In this document: piece by piece, positions 5,373-10,283 of the stretch | Position numbering within the stretch: the stretch's first letter is position 1 | Layout of the letters: each line of letters opens with the position of its first letter | NCBI GenBank assembly: GCA_016234425.1 | Contig: JACRCA010000196.1 | Coordinates: 1-10,283 of the forward strand | Source: Deltaproteobacteria bacterium | GTDB taxonomy: Bacteria > Desulfobacterota > SM23-61 | Direction of reading: 5' to 3' | DNA: 10,283 nt | Made by a program: the position numbers and the translations under genes | The notes under the pieces: model-generated | The model's input: only the letters and a program-made list of their open reading frames with translations | What the model was told of the DNA's origin: nothing | Databases searched by the model: none

Positions 5373-7334
5373 GTGAGAATTACAGAAGAGAAAGATCTCC
5401 GAGATATCGAAACTGCCTCCACGAGGCGATTGGTAGGCAAGCCCGCCCGGTTGGTCACATTGATTGCCGTAGGAATGTCCCTATTCCATTTATACACGGC
5501 GGGGACCATCGTCTTCCAGCCCATGGTTCAGCGCCCCATCCATCTCGGGTTAGCTCTGATCCTGGTCTTCCTTCTATACCCCTGGGGAAAGCGCTCTCCC
5601 CGGAACAGGGTTCCTCTCACAGAACTTATTTTGGCATTGGGGAGCATCGTGGTCAACGTTTACCTAATCATCAACTGGACCATGGCTTCGGACAGAGTGA
5701 CCATGATTGGAGCCATGCCGGGACTCCTGGACCTTCTCTTTGGTGCCTTCACTATCTTCCTGGTCATCGAGGCTACCCGGCGAGTCATCGGGTGGGCCTT
5801 ACCCATGGTGTCCATTGTCTTTCTCATCTACGGGATAGTTGGTCACCTTCTTCCAGGGATACTCGGTTTCCCCAGGGTTCCAATTTCCCGGATCATCGCA
5901 GTGAACTATATTGCCACGGACGGCATATTTGGCATCCCTTTAGGAGTTTCTGCCACTTTCGTCTTTCTCTTCGTGCTTTTCGGGGCCTTCTTGCAGAAAA
6001 TAGGAGGGGGACAATTTTTTATCGACCTAGCCTATTCCCTGTTCGGAAGATTCCGGGGAGGACCAGCCAAAATCGCAGTGGTGGCTAGCGCCTGCTTCGG
6101 GACAATTTCTGGGAGCGGTATCGCCAATGTCGCCGGTACAGGACAGTTCACCATTCCCCTGATGAAAAAGACTGGTTATCAGCCTGCTTTTGCTGGAGCC
6201 GTGGAGGCAGCCGCTTCCATCGGGGGACAGCTTATGCCTCCTGTGATGGGAGCGGCAGCCTTCATTATGGCTGAAATTTTGGGCATTCCTTACATCTCCA
6301 TCTGCATTGCTGCTGTCTTGCCAGCTATCCTCTATTTCTTGGCCATCTTCGTCATGGTTGACCTTGAGGCAGCCAAAACTGGGCTAAGAGGGTTGCCCAA
6401 GGAAGAATTACCGGAACCCAAGAGAATTCTTAAGAAAGCTTGGTATCTTTTTATACCGCTCGTAATCTTGATTTATCTTCTGGTCATTCAGATTTCTCCG
6501 ATGAAGGCTTGTTTTTGGTCCATCATGGCCATGGTGGTTATCGAGATCGCCCAACAATGGATCAGAAAAAAAAGGATCGATTTCCGACCAATATTGGAGG
6601 GGCTGGAGGCAGGAGCCAAGGGGATGCTGATCGTGGTTACCGCCTGCGCCTGCGCTGGGATTGTCATAGGGATCATCAACATGACGGGCTTTGGGCTAAA
6701 ATTCTCCGATTTCATCATTGATGTCGCTCGCGGGTCCTTGCTTTTTCTCCTGATTATCACCATGCTTTCTTCCTTGATCCTGGGGATGGGTTTGCCCACG
6801 GTGGCTTGTTACATCATTCTAGCCATCATCTCCGCGCCTGCTATAGTAGAGTTGGGAGTTATGCCACTCGCTGCTCATCTTTTTGTCTTCTATTTCGGCA
6901 TCATCGCCGCTATCACCCCCCCTGTGGCTCTGGCTGCCTATGTAGGGGCGGGCATTGCCGGGGCAAACCCCATGAGGACGGGTTTCATCGCCTGTCGCCT
7001 GGGTCTGGCGGCCTTCCTACTACCCTACATGTTCATCTACGGTCCCGCTATTTTGATGAAGGGAAATCCCCAGGACATCGTCCTGGCAGCCATCTCCGGG
7101 GTGGTTGGTATCTGGGCCCTGGCCGCTGGGCTGCAAGGATACTTTCGTCAACCGTTGGTCATGTGGCAACGGGTCATCTTATTAATAGCAGCAGTTTTGT
7201 TGATCAAGCCGGGTTTAACGACGGATCTAATCGGCTATGGTTTGGTGGGTCTGGTGTTCCTCATTCAAAGAGCGCCGGTTTGGATGGGATGGACCTTCTC
7301 TAAAATCCAATCTCAGAATCCGAAGTTTAAATGA
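5373..7334 (+). CDS. TRAP transporter fused membrane protein (DctQ-DctM fusion), TAXI type
   Basis: A 653-residue inner-membrane protein that combines the small four-helix DctQ-like part and the large DctM-like part. This fusion is typical of TAXI systems, which use an ion gradient to drive uptake. Hydrophobic helices in residues about 27-160 form the Q part. The M part begins near 170 and has the signature GTISGSGIANVAGTG (243-257) followed by GGQLMPPVMGAAAF (284-297). A second repeat has GMGLPTVACYIILA (471-484) and FGIIAAITPPVALAAY (508-523). A cytoplasmic-type loop rich in Lys, Glu and Pro lies at 335-355. The start is GTG, with AGGGG at 5362-5366 six bases upstream; an ATG at 5368 is out of frame and stops at once. 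The protein is complete and works with the binding protein encoded upstream. Confidence 0.93.
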   Translation: MRITEEKDLRDIETASTRRLVGKPARLVTLIAVGMSLFHLYTAGTIVFQPMVQRPIHLGLALILVFLLYPWGKRSPRNRVPLTELILALGSIVVNVYLIINWTMASDRVTMIGAMPGLLDLLFGAFTIFLVIEATRRVIGWALPMVSIVFLIYGIVGHLLPGILGFPRVPISRIIAVNYIATDGIFGIPLGVSATFVFLFVLFGAFLQKIGGGQFFIDLAYSLFGRFRGGPAKIAVVASACFGTISGSGIANVAGTGQFTIPLMKKTGYQPAFAGAVEAAASIGGQLMPPVMGAAAFIMAEILGIPYISICIAAVLPAILYFLAIFVMVDLEAAKTGLRGLPKEELPEPKRILKKAWYLFIPLVILIYLLVIQISPMKACFWSIMAMVVIEIAQQWIRKKRIDFRPILEGLEAGAKGMLIVVTACACAGIVIGIINMTGFGLKFSDFIIDVARGSLLFLLIITMLSSLILGMGLPTVACYIILAIISAPAIVELGVMPLAAHLFVFYFGIIAAITPPVALAAYVGAGIAGANPMRTGFIACRLGLAAFLLPYMFIYGPAILMKGNPQDIVLAAISGVVGIWALAAGLQGYFRQPLVMWQRVILLIAAVLLIKPGLTTDLIGYGLVGLVFLIQRAPVWMGWTFSKIQSQNPKFK

Positions 7335-7402
7335 GGAATCCTCCTCAATCTTTTTAGACCCTATTTGTAAAAAAATTTCCTCCTGAATAAAGGGCATTTT
7401 TG

Positions 7403-8680
7403 GTGTTTAAGTCCCATGTCAGATGGATTGTGGTCAGTATTTCCTTTATTAATATTGCCATTGCCTATGGTCTAAACTTCTCTTTTTCCATATTTTTCGT
7501 GGCGATTTTAGAGGAATTCAAGTGGAGTCGGGCGAGTATTGCTGGAGCTTTCTCGTTATCGTCCCTTATATTAGGGATTGGGTCCTGGCCAGGGGGAGGA
7601 CTGGTAGATCGTTTCGGACCGCGGAAGATTTTGATAGGGGGGTCCATAATACTTTCTTTTTCGACTATTGCCAGTGGATGGATTCGAGAGGTCTGGCATC
7701 TCTACCTTCTTTTTGGAATCTTAGCAGGCATTGGTCTATGCAGTCTGGGAGGGGTTCCAAATTCCGTACTGCTTTCCAACTGGTTTGTTAAAAATCGCGG
7801 CACTATGGTGGGAATTGCCTTCTCCGGGATGGGGATTGGAATTTTTATTATTGGGCCTTCTGCCCAATACCTTATATCCAGTTTTGGATGGCGAATTGCT
7901 TACATGATTTTAGGCTTGACGGTTTTGGTTTTTTCATTGCCCTTAAACTGTTTTCTGCAGAATTGGCCGAATGAGAAAAAGGAGGGTTATTCAAAGCACT
8001 ACCGATCGCCTACAAGTCCAGAAATTCAAGACCAAATTAAAAATCCATACAATGGAAATGAGAGAGGAGATTGGACGTTGGGAGGCTCGATGAAAACATT
8101 ATCATATTGGTCTCTCTTTTTCTCCTATCTTCTAGTTCCCTTAGGGATTTTCCCTGTGGCGATCCACCAAGTCGCCTATATGGTCGATCAAGGCCATAGT
8201 AAGATATTAGCCGCATTCATCTTTGGAGTTATAGGGTTGCTGAGTAGTGTAGGAAGATTTTTTTTCGGAACATTATCAGATCGTATAGGAAGAGAAAAAG
8301 CAGTTACCTGGAGCTTTATCTGTTCCATCACTGGAATTCTTGTTCTCATTTTTTTACCTTCATTAAAATCAGTATTCTGGCTATATGTTTATTCAATCCT
8401 CTTCGGATTAGGATTCGGAGCTCGTGGTCCGATCATTACCGCAATGATGGCGGATATGTTTCCAGGGAAACATTTTGGAAGTATCTATGGCTTTATAAAT
8501 ATCGGGAATGGTATTGGAGGAGCAATGGGCCCTTGGCTGGGAGGATTTCTTTACGATTTGACAGGTAGTTATCGGATTCCATTTTTCCTATGTATTCCTG
8601 CTCTTGTATTGGCCTGTATTCTTTTTTGGATAGCTGCAAGGGGTCCCCTTGCCCCCTCACGCCCCGGAAAGAGCCCATGA
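7403..8680 (+). CDS. MFS transporter, oxalate/formate antiporter or monocarboxylate carrier-like
   Basis: A protein of 425 residues with twelve predicted transmembrane helices in two halves. The first half carries WSRASIAGAFSLS and the loop 2-3 motif GGGLVDRFGPRK (about 64-75); the second half has the related GTLSDRIGR (about 289-297). A hydrophilic central loop of about 40 residues lies near 187-228. GGAMGPWLGGFLYDLTGSY near 372-390 is typical of the OFA/monocarboxylate group. GTG 7403 is chosen over TTG 7400 because AAAGGG (7389-7394) is then eight bases away. The last residues (RGPLAPSRPGKSP) come from a C-rich stretch unlike the AT-richer body of the gene. The gene lies 68 bases after the TRAP permease and probably moves a related carboxylate; substrate unknown. 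Confidence 0.88.
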   Translation: MFKSHVRWIVVSISFINIAIAYGLNFSFSIFFVAILEEFKWSRASIAGAFSLSSLILGIGSWPGGGLVDRFGPRKILIGGSIILSFSTIASGWIREVWHLYLLFGILAGIGLCSLGGVPNSVLLSNWFVKNRGTMVGIAFSGMGIGIFIIGPSAQYLISSFGWRIAYMILGLTVLVFSLPLNCFLQNWPNEKKEGYSKHYRSPTSPEIQDQIKNPYNGNERGDWTLGGSMKTLSYWSLFFSYLLVPLGIFPVAIHQVAYMVDQGHSKILAAFIFGVIGLLSSVGRFFFGTLSDRIGREKAVTWSFICSITGILVLIFLPSLKSVFWLYVYSILFGLGFGARGPIITAMMADMFPGKHFGSIYGFINIGNGIGGAMGPWLGGFLYDLTGSYRIPFFLCIPALVLACILFWIAARGPLAPSRPGKSP

Positions 8681-9018
8681 CCAACAGGCTGCTTGAGGTT
8701 CTATCACGGCGGTATGAGCATAGGGATCAGAAAAAGCGCTGGGTTTTTTGGCAGAGATACTGGGATAGCAAGCTTGTCAAATCTTTTTTCGCTAAACGAG
8801 AAATTATTATGAACGAAGAAGACTCAAGGGAATATCAAGGAGGATTAGCTGATTTTTTCAGAGCTCTCATTCCAGAGATTTCTGCTGCTCTTGTTAGTAG
8901 CTTTCCATTTGACATTCGCGATTTTCATTTGGGACTAGCAGTTGGTAATCTCAAAAGCAGAATCAAAAAGAAAGAAACCATTATCGAAGCCCCGCCTAAA
9001 ATGAACGCCCCCAAATAG
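8677..9018 (+). CDS. doubtful small ORF starting on the MFS stop codon
   Basis: ATG 8677 overlaps the TGA of the preceding MFS gene as ATGA, the usual arrangement for translational coupling. The 113-residue product is charged and Trp-rich at the start (KKRWVFWQRYWDSK), has a short helical-looking middle (GLADFFRALIPEISAALVSS), and no recognised domain. The final 94 bases run antisense into the 3' end of the convergent MFS gene, so at least the tail is probably not conserved. The 245 bases between the two MFS genes otherwise hold no clear terminator or RNA. It may be a remnant or chance ORF. Confidence 0.25.
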   Translation: MTNRLLEVLSRRYEHRDQKKRWVFWQRYWDSKLVKSFFAKREIIMNEEDSREYQGGLADFFRALIPEISAALVSSFPFDIRDFHLGLAVGNLKSRIKKKETIIEAPPKMNAPK

Positions 9019-10160
9019 CTTTGGCTAAGATCAAAAATCCTCCCTGCTAACAGGGGACCGATAGCTCCCCCGATCTGGCCTGACAGAATCAATATCCCAA
9101 AGATAGCACCGATGGATGAAAGTCCGAAAAATTTTGCAGCCACCACTGGGAGTTGAGGGCCCGTTCCCCCATAGCCAAAACCGAAAATAGAGGAGAAAAA
9201 GTAAAGGGAAGTGATGCTTCTCGAGCCGATCAGTCCGAAAATACAGACGCTTTGGAGCAACAGATTGATAACCAATACTTTCTGGGGCCCAATGCGATCA
9301 GATAGCAGACCCATCAAAACCTTACCGAAAATGCTTCCCCCTCCTATCAAGCTAACAGCCAAGGCAGCCGCCATAGGCGATAGGCCTATGTCGGTGCAAT
9401 AAGCTGCCAGGTGAACGGGCACCATATAGAACCCCATACACCAGAGTAAATACCCAGCAAAAATCATCCAGAAAGTCCGGGTTACCAGAGCCTGTGGTAA
9501 GCTCCAGTCTTTCAAAGTGATCTTCGAAGAGGGTGAGGGATAAACTCCTTCTGGACGGGGTTCGGGAATTTTTTCCCCATATGGAACCAGACCCATGCGG
9601 TTGGGGTCACTATGCAATAGAAAAGCGGAACCGACGATGATGGCTCCAGTGATCACACCCATGAGAGCAAAGGACGATCTCCAACCAAAGACCGTTATGA
9701 GGTGTCTGGAAAGCGGGGGAACGATCAGAATCCCCATGCTGACCCCGATGGACATGATCCCCATGGCCAGACCCCGGCGGGCTATGAACCAACGAGAGAC
9801 CGTCGCCGTTAAAGGCCCCCATCCGGCGCTGACTCCGATACCGATCATTATTCCATAGCAAGCGTAAAGCTGCCACAAGCTTTGGATGATCGCGCTCAGG
9901 ACCAGCCCTGATCCCATCAAAACCCCGCCAGCCCCCACCACCAGTCGAGGCCCGAAGCGGTCGACCATCCTGCCGGAAAAAATGGAGCCTATCCCGAAGA
10001 TCAAAACACTTAGAGAAAAGATCCCGGCGGTGCTTGCTCGGGTCCACCCGAACTCTTCGCTCAAAGGTATTAAGAAAACGCTAAAGGCGAAATGGCTCCC
10101 CCCCGAGGCCATCAGGACCAAAAAACCTGCGGCGACAATTATCCACCCTGGAAAAACCAT
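8925..10160 (-). CDS. MFS transporter, oxalate/formate antiporter-like
   Basis: A 411-residue inner-membrane carrier with twelve predicted helices, read on the minus strand. It is clearly related to the plus-strand MFS protein: both have a W-[ST]-R-A-S-x-A-G-x-F-S-L-S segment, a G-x-[LM]-V-D-R-F-G-P-R motif (here 63-72), a second-half LSDRIG motif (here 286-291), and an ending of G-A-[IM]-G-P-x-L-x-G (here 365-373). The central hydrophilic loop is at about 184-222, with SDPNRMGLVPYGE typical of the OFA-like group. The ATG at 10160 has a modest AGG-containing leader (GGATAGGCG) about four bases upstream. The gene converges on the other carrier and has its own upstream region at the right edge, so it is a separate transcription unit. 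The carboxylate carried is unknown. Confidence 0.88.
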   Translation of the reverse strand: MVFPGWIIVAAGFLVLMASGGSHFAFSVFLIPLSEEFGWTRASTAGIFSLSVLIFGIGSIFSGRMVDRFGPRLVVGAGGVLMGSGLVLSAIIQSLWQLYACYGIMIGIGVSAGWGPLTATVSRWFIARRGLAMGIMSIGVSMGILIVPPLSRHLITVFGWRSSFALMGVITGAIIVGSAFLLHSDPNRMGLVPYGEKIPEPRPEGVYPSPSSKITLKDWSLPQALVTRTFWMIFAGYLLWCMGFYMVPVHLAAYCTDIGLSPMAAALAVSLIGGGSIFGKVLMGLLSDRIGPQKVLVINLLLQSVCIFGLIGSRSITSLYFFSSIFGFGYGGTGPQLPVVAAKFFGLSSIGAIFGILILSGQIGGAIGPLLAGRIFDLSQSYLGAFILGGASIMVSFFLILLLRLPTASPK

Positions 10161-10194
10161 GAACGCCTATCCACTTCGGTTTTTCCGATGGTTT

Positions 10195-10260
10195 AGCTGA
10201 TTACTGAAAAATGGGCTGATATCAGCATTTCCTCCACTCTTTTTGAATCCGCTTACTGAT
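10195..10260. promoter_or_regulatory. candidate operator: perfect 12-bp palindrome with extra CTGAT half-sites
   Basis: GCTGATATCAGC at 10215-10226 is a perfect 12-base palindrome located 55-66 bases upstream of the minus-strand MFS start. The half-site CTGAT also occurs at 10197-10201 and 10256-10260, the latter within TTACTGA, which is repeated at 10201-10207. Such clustering suggests binding of a dimeric regulator controlling the MFS gene. I could not identify a convincing -35/-10 pair in the same 123-base leader, and nothing else is recognisable there. Confidence 0.35.
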
Positions 10261-10283
10261 GCCAAGATAAGAAAGGTCCGTTC

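Noticed and set aside
6806..7303. A 165-residue plus-strand ORF
   Set aside because: It is entirely inside the TRAP permease gene in another frame, with a low-complexity His/Arg/Gly/Ser product.
8731..8750. AGCGCT followed by a six-T run, considered as a terminator for the plus-strand MFS gene
   Set aside because: The only possible stem is a short A/T pairing with no G/C-rich stem before the T run, so it does not make a convincing intrinsic terminator.
9610..10047. A 145-residue minus-strand ORF
   Set aside because: It overlaps the minus-strand MFS gene in another frame; the MFS frame has full-length homology features and this one has none.
1..10283. CRISPR array, tRNA, rRNA or riboswitch, including a cobalamin riboswitch ahead of the B12 genes
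   Set aside because: No regularly spaced repeats, no tRNA-like cloverleaf and no B12-box-like leader were seen; the gaps between the plus-strand genes are mostly too short for a cobalamin riboswitch.

Overview
The window looks like a stretch of chromosome from a mesophilic anaerobic bacterium, most plausibly an uncultured deltaproteobacterium (Desulfobacterota or a syntroph-like relative). This rests on gene content: a family III CoA-transferase, a split B12-dependent acyl-CoA mutase, a TAXI-type TRAP transporter and oxalate/formate-antiporter-like MFS carriers, together with roughly balanced base composition. It is an inference, as no phylogenetic marker gene is present.

Layout. Bases 1-384 hold a good sigma70-type promoter, a short inverted repeat and a small [4Fe-4S] ferredoxin-like ORF that may be frameshifted. 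Then, all on the plus strand: CaiB/BaiF CoA-transferase (385-1578), catalytic subunit of a methylmalonyl-CoA-mutase-type enzyme (1614-3230), its separate cobalamin-binding subunit (3273-3683), a small predicted lipoprotein of unknown function (3738-4193), a TAXI-family TRAP solute-binding protein (4237-5223), a palindromic intergenic repeat (about 5240-5333), a fused TRAP membrane protein (5373-7334) and an MFS carrier (7403-8680). A doubtful small ORF starts on the stop codon of that carrier. A second, related MFS carrier is convergent on the minus strand (8925-10160), with a candidate operator upstream at the right edge.

How the genes may work together. The TRAP system would import an organic acid across the inner membrane, the CoA-transferase would activate it to a CoA thioester, and the two-subunit B12 mutase would rearrange its carbon skeleton. 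The MFS proteins would import or exchange a related carboxylate. The mutase keeps the Tyr/Arg pair that binds the free carboxylate in methylmalonyl-CoA mutase, but several other active-site positions differ, including the Tyr before the catalytic His (now Ala). This suggests a dicarboxylyl-CoA substrate bulkier than methylmalonyl-CoA, and it is the most interesting signal in the window. Residue equivalences were made from remembered family sequences, not from a computed alignment. The substrate cannot be read from the sequence.
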